DNA from: Granulicella sp. WH15
GTDB lineage: Bacteria > Acidobacteriota > Terriglobia > Terriglobales > Acidobacteriaceae
Length of the DNA stretch: 64,000 bases
Reading direction: 5' to 3'
NCBI RefSeq assembly: GCF_009914315.1
Contig: NZ_CP042596.1
Location: 3,596,001-3,660,000, forward strand
The notes under the pieces: generated by a model
Told to the model about the DNA's origin: nothing
The model's input: the letters and a program-made list of their open reading frames with translations, nothing else
The model's database searches: none
Shown: positions 1 through 9,010 of the stretch, piece after piece
Layout: every line of letters starts with the position of its first letter
Numbering within the stretch: the first letter of the stretch is position 1
Made by a program: the position numbers and the translations under genes

Positions 1-299
1 CTGTTCCCCCCGTCTGTTCGATGAGGCCTTGCTAGGTGACAGACGCGTCGCTGGGTGGCCGATCCATACCGTTCGACGAGAGGTTTAAAATATGCCCGCA
101 CTTAAAGAGTTCATTCCCAGGTTGGGACCGCAACCCGAATCCATCTGCTCCACCTGTTGCCAGGTAGTTCGTCCCACGCCTGCTGGCCCCACTCTGGCTC
201 AGGCTCAGGCCCAGCATCGCTGCGGCGAGTTCTCTTTAAACACAACTGTCCGTTAGTGGCCTGAATAAGCAGGATTGCCCGCGCTGTTGAGGATCTAGG

Positions 300-450
300 A
301 CAAGAAAAGAACGCATACCTCGGGGCTAAAGCTCGCGCCTGTGGCCGTTTTTGATGGCTGGGCTAAAGCCCGGACCTACCCCCAGGAACAACGGCAACAG
401 CGCCCTCACGCCGGGCGGGCGGCACTTTGTGCGGTTCTCGACGCTGCTCG
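300..450. repeat. Dispersed intergenic repeat, copy A
   Basis: This copy has a near-palindromic core of the form GGGCTAAAGCCCGG followed by ACCTACC, preceded by an AAGAAAAGAACGCATACCTCGG-like arm. A second module, CGCCGGGCGGGCGGCACTT then TGTGCGGTTCTCGACGC, follows. The same modules recur at about 3145-3326, 47418-47646 and 63124-63359. Here the GGGCTAAAGCCC module is inverted relative to the CGCCGGGCGGG module when compared with the last two copies. It lies directly upstream of the ABC ATPase gene. Bases 1-300 contain no gene I can support. Confidence 0.75.
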
Positions 451-525
451 TGGTCCTCCCTCAGAAGATTACTTTCGCCATACAGCCCCCAAGACGCCAC
501 GAAGTGCGCTAGGCTCCAAACAGCT

Positions 526-1461
526 ATGACTGTCGCCATCCAGACCAACCAGATTGCCAAGGGCTACGGCAAGACGCAGGCCCTGCTCCCCCTCACGCTT
601 ACCGTTCCCGAAGGCGCGGTCTTCGCGCTGGTGGGCCACAACGGAGCAGGTAAAACCACGCTCATCAAGCTGCTGATGAACATGCTGCACCCTACCTCCG
701 GCTCAGCCACCGTCCTGGGCAAGCCAACCGCCGCCCTCACCGGCGCGGACTTCCAGCGCATCGGCTACGCCAGCGAGAACCAAGAACTGCCCGATTGGAT
801 GACCGTCGGCCAGTTCCTCAGCTACCTGCGCCCCTTCTATCCCACCTGGGACGACGAGGCTCTGGTCCGGCAGCTCGACCTGCCGCTCGACCGCAAGCTG
901 AAGAACCTCTCCCGTGGCATGTTGATGAAGGCCGCGCTGGCCAGCATCCTGGCCTTCAGCCCATCGCTCATCCTGCTCGACGAGCCGTTCTCCGGCCTCG
1001 ATCCGCTGGTGCGTGACGAGCTGATCGAAGCATTGCGACCGCGTTCGCTGGCAGCCGCGCCCACCACAGCCCAGCCGACCATCCTCATCTCCTCGCACGA
1101 CCTCGCTGAGGTCGAGTCCTTCGCGACCCACATCGGCTTCCTGCATCAGGGCCAGCTCCTCTTCGCCGAAGAGATGACCTCGCTGATGGCCCGCTTCCGC
1201 GAAGTGACGGTCGCCCTCAACCCGGCCTCCGCCGCCACGTCCATCGCCCCGCCAGAATCCCGGATACCAGAGTCGTGGCTGCTGCTCGAACAGACCTCCA
1301 TCGCCGCGCGCTTCGTCCATATCCACGCCGATGCGGAACCGGTCGCGGCCCAGGTCGAGGAGGTCTTCCCCGGCTCGGCCAGCCTCCAGATCGAACCGAT
1401 GAGCCTGCGCGGCATCTTCCTTGCCCTGGCCAAGAGCGGACGCGCTCCCGCCGCCCTCTAA
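526..1461 (+). CDS. ABC transporter ATP-binding protein (ABC-2/YtrB-like)
   Basis: This is a cytoplasmic ATPase subunit of an ABC-2 type exporter, 311 residues from the ATG at 526. The reading frame is open further upstream, but that extension lies in the dispersed repeat and has no family character, so 526 is preferred. Walker A is GHNGAGKTT at about residues 37-45. The signature loop is LSRGM instead of LSGGQ, which is common in YtrB-like and related ABC-2 ATPases. Walker B with its Asp-Glu is LILLDEP, followed by the D-loop SGLDP and the switch His in ISSHD. The C-terminal 80 residues are a variable accessory domain. The partner permease starts 27 bp downstream. The substrate cannot be told from sequence. 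Confidence 0.9.
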   Translation: MTVAIQTNQIAKGYGKTQALLPLTLTVPEGAVFALVGHNGAGKTTLIKLLMNMLHPTSGSATVLGKPTAALTGADFQRIGYASENQELPDWMTVGQFLSYLRPFYPTWDDEALVRQLDLPLDRKLKNLSRGMLMKAALASILAFSPSLILLDEPFSGLDPLVRDELIEALRPRSLAAAPTTAQPTILISSHDLAEVESFATHIGFLHQGQLLFAEEMTSLMARFREVTVALNPASAATSIAPPESRIPESWLLLEQTSIAARFVHIHADAEPVAAQVEEVFPGSASLQIEPMSLRGIFLALAKSGRAPAAL

Positions 1462-1488
1462 GCCACGCTGTCCCCCCGAAAGGCATCC

Positions 1489-3072
1489 ATGCTCCAGTCC
1501 ATCCACATCTTCCGCAAAGACGCCCGCCATCTGCTGCCCGAGATCGCCGTCACGCTCCTGCTCTTTGTCGCCTTCGCCTGGGCCGCGCCCTCGCACTGGA
1601 CCGGCAGCGTCTACGCCGGTGCTCTGGCCCTGCTGGCCGCGTTGCTGCACGTTCTGCTGCCCATCGCGTGGCTGGTGTTGATCTCCCGTTCCATCCACGA
1701 CGAGCCGCTGGTGGGCGACCGCCAGTTCTGGACCTCGCGCCCCTACCACTGGGCCAGCCTGCTGGGGGCCAAGGCGCTCTTCCTCACCGCCTTCATCTAC
1801 CTGCCCTTCCTGCTGGTGCAGGTCTACCTGCTGCACCACGCCGGGCTGTACCCCACGCTGCTGATTCCGGCGCTGCTCCATAACCTGGTGCTGCTCACCG
1901 CGTTCTTCGTGCTGCCCATCGCGGCTCTGGCCGCCGTCACCGACAGCTTCGTCCGGCTGGCTCTCGCGGTCATCGCCGCCATCGTCTACCTCGTCATCAT
2001 GGGCGGGTTAGTGGCCTGGACGACGTGGGGCAACATGGCTCCGCCGCACGTCACCACCGTCTTCTCGGCCCTCTTCGCGCTGCTGCTGGCCGCGATCCTG
2101 ACCTTCCAGTACGCCACTCGACGTACCACCCACGCGCGTCTGGCCCTCGTCGCCCTACCCGCGCTGCTGGGGCTTATCTTCTGCCTGACCCCGGCCAGCG
2201 CGCTGATCCGCAGCAGCTACCCGGCACTCGCGGGCAGCGTCGCACCCCGGCTCTCGCCGCTACCCGACCAGCTGCGCCCCAAGCCCTCGCCCACCGACCC
2301 GCTGCAACAGTTCCGCGGCGACGTGCTGCTGGTCCTGCCCATGCAGGTCGCCGGGATCGACGAGAACACGCTCTTCCGCATCAACGGCTATAGCCTGACC
2401 GTCGATGCGCCCGGCCTGCACTGGACCTCGCCGTGGCAGCTCTCGGGCGAGCAGATGAACGCCGGAACCCCGGCTACCTACGTGCAGGTGCCCATGCCGT
2501 TCGCGCTCTTCGAAAAGGTCCGCAACACCCCCGCCGACCTGCGCCTGACGCTCGCGCTCGACCACATGAAGGTCGGTAACCCCTACATCATCAAGGCGAC
2601 GCGGGCCAGCTTCCCCATCCCCGGCCACGGCTCATGCAGCTTCACCAACCCGCCGGATGACTCCAGCCCCGACGCTGCCACGCCGGTCTGCCGCTTCCCC
2701 TTTGCGCCGCCCGAGACGACCTTCATCGCCGGTGCGGTCTCCCCCGGCTCCTGCTCCGCGCCGCCCGCCGCCGTCGGCCACGCCAACTTCGGCTCTCCCA
2801 GCCCCTCGCTCAGCTTCGACCCGGTCCAGACAATTCCTCTGACGCTCACGACCGGCGACTCCAACCCCGAGCACCATTACCTGCTTTGCCCCGACGCCCA
2901 GCTCAGCATCTTCCAGGCGAAGTCGCAGGGACACGGAAGCGTGCAGTTGGAGCAGAAGGGGGCTTTGCTGGACGTACTGGCCGCTCGCATCACTAAGATG
3001 AACACGCAGCCTCAGACGGGGATGGACTCCGAGCCGCTCACCGCCGATCCGCCCGCACGGCAACCGCAGTAA
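1489..3072 (+). CDS. ABC-2 type permease-like integral membrane protein
   Basis: This 527-residue protein has about seven hydrophobic segments in its first 240 residues, starting near residues 17-32, 42-67 and 95-120. A hydrophilic, Pro-rich domain of about 290 residues follows and is probably outside the cytoplasmic membrane. It sits 27 bp behind the ATPase gene, with AAAGG before the ATG, so the two form one transport operon. The long soluble C-terminal half is unusual for an ABC-2 permease and resembles no domain I recognise. It could bind the substrate or cell-wall material. The assignment as permease rests on topology and gene pairing, not on a clear motif. Confidence 0.75.
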   Translation: MLQSIHIFRKDARHLLPEIAVTLLLFVAFAWAAPSHWTGSVYAGALALLAALLHVLLPIAWLVLISRSIHDEPLVGDRQFWTSRPYHWASLLGAKALFLTAFIYLPFLLVQVYLLHHAGLYPTLLIPALLHNLVLLTAFFVLPIAALAAVTDSFVRLALAVIAAIVYLVIMGGLVAWTTWGNMAPPHVTTVFSALFALLLAAILTFQYATRRTTHARLALVALPALLGLIFCLTPASALIRSSYPALAGSVAPRLSPLPDQLRPKPSPTDPLQQFRGDVLLVLPMQVAGIDENTLFRINGYSLTVDAPGLHWTSPWQLSGEQMNAGTPATYVQVPMPFALFEKVRNTPADLRLTLALDHMKVGNPYIIKATRASFPIPGHGSCSFTNPPDDSSPDAATPVCRFPFAPPETTFIAGAVSPGSCSAPPAAVGHANFGSPSPSLSFDPVQTIPLTLTTGDSNPEHHYLLCPDAQLSIFQAKSQGHGSVQLEQKGALLDVLAARITKMNTQPQTGMDSEPLTADPPARQPQ

Positions 3073-3079
3073 TCCGGGT

Positions 3080-3109
3080 ACCCTATGTCTCGATTCTGAG
3101 GCATAGGGT
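3080..3109 (+). terminator. Hairpin after the ABC transporter operon
   Basis: ACCCTATG-CTC pairs with GAG-CATAGGGT in a 12-bp stem with one mismatch, 8 bases after the permease stop. No strong T-run follows. A near-identical hairpin lies at 45571-45600, where a T-A pair in the stem has become C-G. Confidence 0.6.
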
Positions 3110-3144
3110 TCGGCCCTCTCCCTCGACCCCAATACAATCTGGAC

Positions 3145-3326
3145 CAGGAAAAGAAAGCATCCCTCGGGTGCTAAAGCCCGCATTGGTGGCGAGTTTTGAT
3201 GTCCGGGCTAAAGCCCGGACCTACCCCAGAAGCAACGGCAGAAGCAGATTCCTCCGCTTCGCTCCTGAATGACAACCAAAGAAACAAGCAACGGCAAAAG
3301 CGGACTCACGCTGGACCGTGCTCCTT
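3145..3326. repeat. Dispersed intergenic repeat, copy B
   Basis: It contains the AAGAAAGCATCCCTCGG arm, the GGGCTAAAGCCCGGACCTACC core, AGAAGCAACGGC units, and the reverse complement of a TTTGGTTGTCATTCAGGAGC module that also occurs in copies C and D. The final GCGGGCGGCAC module is degenerate here. The element ends against the stop of the convergent MarR gene. Confidence 0.75.
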
Positions 3327-3328
3327 TA

Positions 3329-3814
3329 CTACTGTCTCGCCAGCATCAACAGCTCGTTGAAGTGGTCCATCTCTTCCTCCGGCACCTGGCAGAAGAGGCC
3401 ATCGACCTGCTTTTCCATCTCGCAGTCGATCCGCGCTAGCAGCTCCAGCCCGCACTTTGAGATCCACGCAATCGCCGTCCTGCGATCCGCCTCGCCACGA
3501 CATCGCGCGATCCATCCGGCGCGCTCCATCCGCTCCAGAATCCGAGGCACGTCCGGCACCGGAGCCACCAGCCGGTCGCGGATCTCGCTCTGCCCCAGCC
3601 CTTCGCCCGGTCGTCCACGCTCGGCCCCCCGCAGGATGCGCAGCACGTTGTACTGCGTCGTCGAAAGTCCATAAGGACGCAGCATCTGCTCCAGCCGGTG
3701 CTGCACCACAGCGGTCGTCCGCGCCATGTTGAGCCACAGCTCATGCTTCGGCGACTGGAACGGAATACTCTGCTTGATCTCTTCCTGCAGCTTCGAGCCG
3801 GACTTCGATCCCAT
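3329..3814 (-). CDS. MarR-family transcriptional regulator
   Basis: This is a 161-residue DNA-binding regulator with MarR architecture. Helical dimerisation segments sit at both ends. A winged helix-turn-helix spans about residues 45-110, with LSTTQYNVLRIL as the first helix and the wing around RCRGEADRRTAIAWIS. A very good ribosome site, GAGAGGAG, lies 6 bases before the ATG. The gene faces away from nrdJ across about 650 bp and is convergent with the ABC transporter operon. Its targets cannot be deduced. MarR proteins usually control a divergent gene or their own promoter, which makes the 3815-4470 region the first place to look. Confidence 0.88.
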   Translation of the reverse strand: MGSKSGSKLQEEIKQSIPFQSPKHELWLNMARTTAVVQHRLEQMLRPYGLSTTQYNVLRILRGAERGRPGEGLGQSEIRDRLVAPVPDVPRILERMERAGWIARCRGEADRRTAIAWISKCGLELLARIDCEMEKQVDGLFCQVPEEEMDHFNELLMLARQ

Positions 3815-4470
3815 GAATTACTCCTCTCTTAGCGTCGCATAGATCGTCCCAATCCGGCAGACAGATAGCACGAGGAACTGCCTGGGGCGTTGGGCGTTTC
3901 CCGTAAACGGACACCTGCTCCCACTTGCACCCCTTTTCCACTTCCGGACGGTAATTCCTCCCTTGCGGTCCCGTCGCATCCTGCCTAACCTTCAACATGC
4001 AGGTCTGCGCAGGCCGAAGGAAGCCCCGTGTAGACCTGCACCAGAACCGGTGCAGTGCCAGTCCAGGAACGCATCTTCCTCCCCGGTACGGTATATACTA
4101 GAACAACACAATATGTGGGTGTTTTCTTCTTGACATACCCCACAGAGAGCACTAACTTTGCGTTTGTAATCAAAACGCAGCGCTCAAAATTCATCCAGCA
4201 GCAACACTCCGAATCAGGCTCCGCAGCTAAGAGCCATTGCACTATTCTCCCCATTGCACCGCTCTTTGCCTGCCCGCTCGCTCTTTGCCACGACCTTCGG
4301 ACCCTGTCTTTGCTTTGCTGTGACCAACGCTCTTTGCAGCCATATTTTCGCGGCCGCTGTAGCACCATCCAGCCTCCGCCAACCGACTTATGCGTCATTT
4401 TCGACCTTCGAAAAACTATCGACGCACACGAACCACTCGAACGACTGAGCACTATCAAGGAGCACGCCCG
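3815..4470. promoter_or_regulatory. Divergent MarR/nrdJ control region
   Basis: No gene is supported in these 656 bases. A candidate nrdJ promoter is TTGACA at 4130-4135, a 17-base spacer, and TAACTT at 4153-4158. Just upstream, ACACAATATGTGGGTG (4106-4121) and ACGGTATATACTAGAA (4088-4103) loosely resemble NrdR boxes, but their 18-bp spacing is not the usual one. An inverted repeat TGCGTTT/AAACGCA spans 4159-4179, close to the expected transcription start. The roughly 300-base leader before nrdJ is long, but I could not find a convincing cobalamin riboswitch core in it. Confidence 0.4.
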
Positions 4471-7400
4471 ATGAAAGCCGCTACGACCCGCACCACCACC
4501 ATACCGACCTCCCCAGCCGGTTCTTCCAGCACTGCCGCCACGCCCGGTCTGCGCTTCGAGCGCCACTTCACCACGCCCGGCGTCAGCCCCTACGACCAGG
4601 TGACCTGGGAGCTGCGCGACGCCGTCATCCAGGACTGGAAGGGCAAGCTCATCTTCGAGCAGAAGAACGTCGAGTCGCCCGCCGACTGGTCGATGACCGC
4701 GACCAACATCGTCGCCTCCAAGTACCTGCACGGCCTGATCGGCACGCCCGAGCGCGAGACCGGCGTGCGCGCCCTCATCACCCGCGTCGCCGAGAGCGTT
4801 CGTGACTGGGGCATCGCGGGCGGCTACTTCGCCTCCGCCGATGATGCCGAGACCTTCTATGCCGAGCTGGTCCACCTGCTGCTGAACCAGAAGGTCGCCT
4901 TCAACTCGCCGGTGTGGTTCAACGTGGGCTGCGACCGGCTGGAGCCGAACTCCGACGCGCAGAACTGGCACTGGGACGCCGAAAAGCGCCAGGTGATCTT
5001 CTCGACCACCGGCTACTCCAAGCCGCAGTGCTCGGCCTGCTTCATCAACTCGGTGCAGGACTCGCTGGACAGCATTCTGACGCTGGCCAAGACCGAGGGA
5101 ATGCTCTTCAAGTGGGGCTCGGGAGCCGGGTCGAACCTCAGCTCCATCCGTGGCTCCATGGAGACGCTCTCGGGCGGCGGCACCGCCTCCGGCCCGCTCA
5201 GCTTCATGCGCGGCTTCGACGCCTTCGCGGGCGTCATCAAGAGCGGCGGCAAGACCCGCCGCGCAGCCAAGATGGTTGTGCTCAACATCGACCACCCGGA
5301 TATCGTCGACTTCATCGAGTGCAAGGGCAAGGAGGAGGCCAAGGCCTACACCCTCATCGCCGCCGGTTATGACGGCAGCGGCCCGGACAGCGAAGCCTAC
5401 TCCAGCATCTTCTTCCAGAACGCCAATAACTCGGTTCGCGTGACCGATGAGTTCATGTCGGCCGTGGAGCGCGACGCCGAGTTCTCGACCCGCACCGTGA
5501 AGGATAAGAAGCCCGTGGCCACCATGCCCGCCCGCGATCTGATGTACAAGATCGCCGAGAACACCTGGGCCTGCGGCGACCCCGGAATGCAGTACGACAC
5601 CACCATCAACCGCTGGCACACCAGCAAGAACACGGCCCGCATCAACGCCTCGAACCCCTGCTCGGAGTATATGTTCCTGGACGATTCGGCCTGCAACCTG
5701 GCCTCGTTCAACCTGCTCAAGTTCGTGACGCCCGGCGGCCAGTTCGATATCGCCTCGTACCGCCACGCCATCGGCATCGTGACTACCGCGATGGAGATCA
5801 TCGTGGACTCGGCAGGCTACCCGACCGAGATGATCGCGAAGAACTCGCATGACTACCGTCCGCTGGGCCTGGGCTACGCCAACCTGGGCGCGCTGCTGAT
5901 GGCCTTCGGCCTGCCCTACGACTCGGACGCCGGACGCGACTTCGCCGGTGCCCTCACCGCCATCCTCTGCGGCGACGCGTACCACCAGTCCGCGCAGATC
6001 GCGGCCACCTGCCCGCCGCTCGCTGCGGCCACTCCGCTGTGCCAGCAGGCCGAGGCCACCGGCGGCGCCTGCCCCGGCTTCTACGTCAACCGTGAGCCCT
6101 TCCTCGACGTCATCCGGATGCACCGCGCCGAGGTCAACAAGATCGGCAAGTCGCGCACCTCGGCTGAGCCGTTCTCGGTGCCGAACCTCGACGGCCTCAT
6201 CGCCGCCAGCACCGACGCCTGGGACGGCGCGCTCGCCGCCGGTGAGCAGTACGGCTTCCGCAACTCGCAGGTCACCGTGCTCGCGCCCACCGGCACCATC
6301 GGCTTCATGATGGACTGCGATACCACCGGCGTCGAACCCGACCTCGCCCTGGTCAAGTACAAGAAGCTGGTCGGCGGCGGCATGATTAAGATCGTCAATA
6401 ACACCGTGCCCTCGGCGCTCATCAAGCTCGGCTACACGGACGACCAGGTCAACGCCATCGTCAGCTACATCGACGCGACCGGCACCATCGAGGGCGCGCC
6501 CGCCATCAAGCCCGAGCACCTGGCCGTCTTCGACTGCTCCTTCAAGCCCGCCAAGGGCACCCGCAGCATCCACTACATGGGCCACATCAAGATGATGGCG
6601 GCGGCGCAGCCGTTCCTCTCGGGCGCGATCTCGAAGACGGTCAACCTGCCCAACGACTGCACGGTCGAGGACATCGCCGAGGCCTACATGGAGTCGTGGC
6701 GTCAGGGCATCAAGGCCGTGGCCATCTACCGCGACGGGTCCAAGGGCGCGCAGCCGCTCAACGTCTCCACCGACGCCGACAAGAAGAAGGATAAGGATGC
6801 GGCCGTGGCTAACGAGGCTGCCATCAGCAGTGCGGCTCTCGAGACGCTGGAGCAGACCGCAGCCTCCGCCCAACAGCGCGTGGCCGCGCTTGAGGCGCAG
6901 CTTGCGGCGTTCACCGCCGAGAGCCTTCAGAACTCGGACTCGCATGACTCCAAGCAACCGCCACGTGCCGTACGCCACCGCCTGCCCGCCGAGCGGGCCT
7001 CAGTGACGCACAAGTTCTCCATCGCCGGGCACGAGGGCTACATCACCGTCGGCCTCTACCCCAACGGCTCGCCGGGTGAGATCTTCATCCGCATGGCTAA
7101 GGAAGGCTCCACGGTCTCGGGCCTGATGGACTCATTCGCGACGGCCATCTCGCTCTCGCTCCAGCACGGCGTGCCGCTCAAGGTGCTCTGCGAGAAGTTC
7201 GCCCACACCCGCTTCGAGCCCTCGGGCTGGACGGGCAACGAGCAGATCGGCTACGCCAAGTCGGTGATGGACTACCTCTTCCGCTGGATGCAGCTCCGCT
7301 TCCTCTCGGGGCAGCAGCTCGACCTCTTCGCCGGCCTGACCGCGCAGCAGATCAGCGTGCCGGTCGAAGGCAGCGTCAACGCCCCGGCTAACACCGTCCT

Positions 7401-7680
7401 GCGCAGCCCGGTCGCCCCTGTCTACGGCGAACCGGAGTACTCCGACCGCACCGCTCCTCAGCAGGGCATCGCGCCGGACCTCGCGGCCAACGCCGGGCTG
7501 GATGAGAACACCCAGGGCATGTCCTTCGAGGATCGCGGCATCTACCACGCCGCCGACGCCATGAAGGACCTCTACGACATGGGCGACTCGCCGAGCTGCG
7601 CCACCTGCGGAGCCATCATGACCCGCAGCGGTTCCTGCTACCGCTGCATGAGCTGCGGCAGCACCAGCGGCTGCTCCTAA
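4471..7680 (+). CDS. nrdJ: Vitamin B12-dependent (class II) ribonucleotide reductase
   Basis: This 1069-residue adenosylcobalamin-dependent enzyme reduces ribonucleotides to deoxyribonucleotides. The start at 4471 is fixed by AAGGAG 8 bases upstream; the frame is open further upstream without family character. NPCSE at residues 395-399 holds the radical cysteine and catalytic glutamate. Paired redox cysteines appear in QCSACF and in ACNLASFNL. A TSCPD-type region with GLYPNGSPGEIFI follows near residue 860. The C-terminus is a Cys-rich tail (CATCGA, CYRCMSCG). A charged, heptad-like stretch rich in Ala, Leu and Gln at about residues 770-830 separates the barrel from the TSCPD part and looks like a coiled coil. 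No other reductase class is in the window. Confidence 0.97.
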   Translation: MKAATTRTTTIPTSPAGSSSTAATPGLRFERHFTTPGVSPYDQVTWELRDAVIQDWKGKLIFEQKNVESPADWSMTATNIVASKYLHGLIGTPERETGVRALITRVAESVRDWGIAGGYFASADDAETFYAELVHLLLNQKVAFNSPVWFNVGCDRLEPNSDAQNWHWDAEKRQVIFSTTGYSKPQCSACFINSVQDSLDSILTLAKTEGMLFKWGSGAGSNLSSIRGSMETLSGGGTASGPLSFMRGFDAFAGVIKSGGKTRRAAKMVVLNIDHPDIVDFIECKGKEEAKAYTLIAAGYDGSGPDSEAYSSIFFQNANNSVRVTDEFMSAVERDAEFSTRTVKDKKPVATMPARDLMYKIAENTWACGDPGMQYDTTINRWHTSKNTARINASNPCSEYMFLDDSACNLASFNLLKFVTPGGQFDIASYRHAIGIVTTAMEIIVDSAGYPTEMIAKNSHDYRPLGLGYANLGALLMAFGLPYDSDAGRDFAGALTAILCGDAYHQSAQIAATCPPLAAATPLCQQAEATGGACPGFYVNREPFLDVIRMHRAEVNKIGKSRTSAEPFSVPNLDGLIAASTDAWDGALAAGEQYGFRNSQVTVLAPTGTIGFMMDCDTTGVEPDLALVKYKKLVGGGMIKIVNNTVPSALIKLGYTDDQVNAIVSYIDATGTIEGAPAIKPEHLAVFDCSFKPAKGTRSIHYMGHIKMMAAAQPFLSGAISKTVNLPNDCTVEDIAEAYMESWRQGIKAVAIYRDGSKGAQPLNVSTDADKKKDKDAAVANEAAISSAALETLEQTAASAQQRVAALEAQLAAFTAESLQNSDSHDSKQPPRAVRHRLPAERASVTHKFSIAGHEGYITVGLYPNGSPGEIFIRMAKEGSTVSGLMDSFATAISLSLQHGVPLKVLCEKFAHTRFEPSGWTGNEQIGYAKSVMDYLFRWMQLRFLSGQQLDLFAGLTAQQISVPVEGSVNAPANTVLRSPVAPVYGEPEYSDRTAPQQGIAPDLAANAGLDENTQGMSFEDRGIYHAADAMKDLYDMGDSPSCATCGAIMTRSGSCYRCMSCGSTSGCS

Positions 7681-7690
7681 CCCCCGGCAC

Positions 7691-7708
7691 ATGTGTGAGG
7701 TTACACAT
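7691..7708. promoter_or_regulatory. Short inverted repeat after nrdJ
   Basis: ATGTGT and ACACAT flank GAGGTT ten bases after the nrdJ stop. It may be a small hairpin or a protein site. Nothing else marks its role. Confidence 0.25.
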
Positions 7709-7765
7709 ATGGCGAAAGTTGTACCCATATGAGGCAAAACTAGACTGATAGGGCTATCAGGTTAT

Positions 7766-7804
7766 AAGCAACGGCCCGCTCGAGATTCGAGCGGGCCGTT
7801 GCTT
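7766..7804 (+). terminator. Strong hairpin terminator after nrdJ
   Basis: A perfect 18-bp stem (AAGCAACGGCCCGCTCGA with its complement) closes a 3-base loop. It lies 86 bases after nrdJ. The following bases are only moderately T-rich. Bases 7805-7978 hold no gene I can support. Confidence 0.7.
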
Positions 7805-7978
7805 GCTCTATCGATGATGTTGCCATATCTCAAGGGAGAGCGAGTAGGACAGCGCGTCAACGAAAGGCAGAATCACTCGATAGAGACAACAGATAACAAG
7901 CAGACAGCCTGAGCTTCTTACAGAAGGACTGGAATAAGGCCAGTTGTCTGAAGGCCGTTCAACATGGCCTATGTTGGG

Positions 7979-9010
7979 TCACGAGAACCACTTCAGCAAA
8001 CGAATGATCCCCATATCTGCGGGCTTTGAATGCGCAGAGACGTTCTTTCTGGCGCTTATCTCTTGTCTGCCTGTCGAGTAATATCGATAAGCTTCAATCA
8101 TCATTTGCTCATTTGTTAAGGTCGGACGCCAGTTCAGGCGCTCCTTAATATGTCGAGTATCAAAGATGAAATCTTCGGCGATCATGCGATAGTGATACGG
8201 CCCCAGAGGGGAAAGCTTCAGCTTATGAGCCAGCTTCATCGCAGCGATGACAGGGCTCCTGGGCAAGGCCGCCACTCTGGACTTTGTTCCCGAAGCGTCG
8301 ATCACCGCTTCATACACCTGGCGTAAAGAAGTTACGTCGTCAGAGCCGATATGAAACAGATCCGACCCATGGTAGTCCAGCGTCTGAATGCAGGCCGTCG
8401 CCAAATCCTGCGCATAGATGAACTGATAGCGATTCGAGCCATCTCCAACCACCCACACCTTCTTGCCGTCGTCGATAAATTCGAACAAAATCGCCAGCAG
8501 ACCCAGTCGTCCGCTGTCGATAATCGTCGGGCATCGAATGACCACGATCTTCAGGTTGGGGAAGCCTATGAGGAGCTGTTCCGCCGCCAGCTTTGAGCGT
8601 CCGTATAACTCAACAGGATTCGGCTCCTCGTCCTCTGCCACCTCATGTCCTAGATTGCTTGCCCAGAGACAGTTCGAGGAGATAAATACCAGGCGTTCAA
8701 TGTTCCATCTTTGGCAGGCTTCCGCGACCTCTCGCGTTCCATCCACGTTGGAGCTCCAGAGGTCCTGTTTCGAGATCTTGTCGTGCGCCAACATAGCCGC
8801 ACAGTGAAATACGGCTGCAAAATCCTTCTTCTCGCATATCCTGTCGAGATCGCGCCTATTACGAATATCAGCCACAAAACTGGTCAGATTTTCATGCGTA
8901 TCTGCATCCGGTACGAGATCGATATTCGTGACCGCATGGCCTTCCGCCAGTAGTCTTCGTTTTAATACCCCGCCGAAAAAACCAGAACCTCCGGTTATAA
9001 GGAAATTCAT
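7979..9010 (-). CDS. NAD-dependent epimerase/dehydratase (extended SDR)
   Basis: This 343-residue cytoplasmic oxidoreductase belongs to the nucleotide-sugar epimerase/dehydratase group. The nucleotide-binding loop is TGGSGFFG at residues 6-13, the acidic residue binding the cofactor ribose is D31, and the active site has S111/S112 with Y136 and K140 in YGRSK. It may equally be a 3-beta-hydroxysteroid dehydrogenase-like SDR, since no substrate motif is decisive. Its start abuts the stop of the upstream glycosyltransferase (TAA then ATG), so the two are cotranscribed. That pairing suggests it makes or modifies the sugar used by its neighbour. Codon use is AT-richer than in nrdJ. Confidence 0.85.
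   Translation of the reverse strand: MNFLITGGSGFFGGVLKRRLLAEGHAVTNIDLVPDADTHENLTSFVADIRNRRDLDRICEKKDFAAVFHCAAMLAHDKISKQDLWSSNVDGTREVAEACQRWNIERLVFISSNCLWASNLGHEVAEDEEPNPVELYGRSKLAAEQLLIGFPNLKIVVIRCPTIIDSGRLGLLAILFEFIDDGKKVWVVGDGSNRYQFIYAQDLATACIQTLDYHGSDLFHIGSDDVTSLRQVYEAVIDASGTKSRVAALPRSPVIAAMKLAHKLKLSPLGPYHYRMIAEDFIFDTRHIKERLNWRPTLTNEQMMIEAYRYYSTGRQEISARKNVSAHSKPADMGIIRLLKWFS

Noticed and set aside
703..1881. 392-codon minus-strand frame across the ABC genes
   Set aside because: It crosses two real genes on the other strand and has Gln/Gly/Glu-rich composition without a fold.
3984..4120. Possible cobalamin riboswitch before nrdJ
   Set aside because: CCAGTCCAGGAACGC superficially recalls part of a B12 box, but the rest of the conserved core is missing.
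4055..4474. 139-codon plus-strand frame directly before nrdJ
   Set aside because: It covers the candidate promoter and leader and has no domain; it ends at the nrdJ start by chance of frame.
3985..6978. 997-codon open frame on the minus strand opposite nrdJ
   Set aside because: It is the complement of a certain gene with strong G/C third-position bias. Its protein is rich in Gly, Arg, Val and His without any domain, so it is a shadow.
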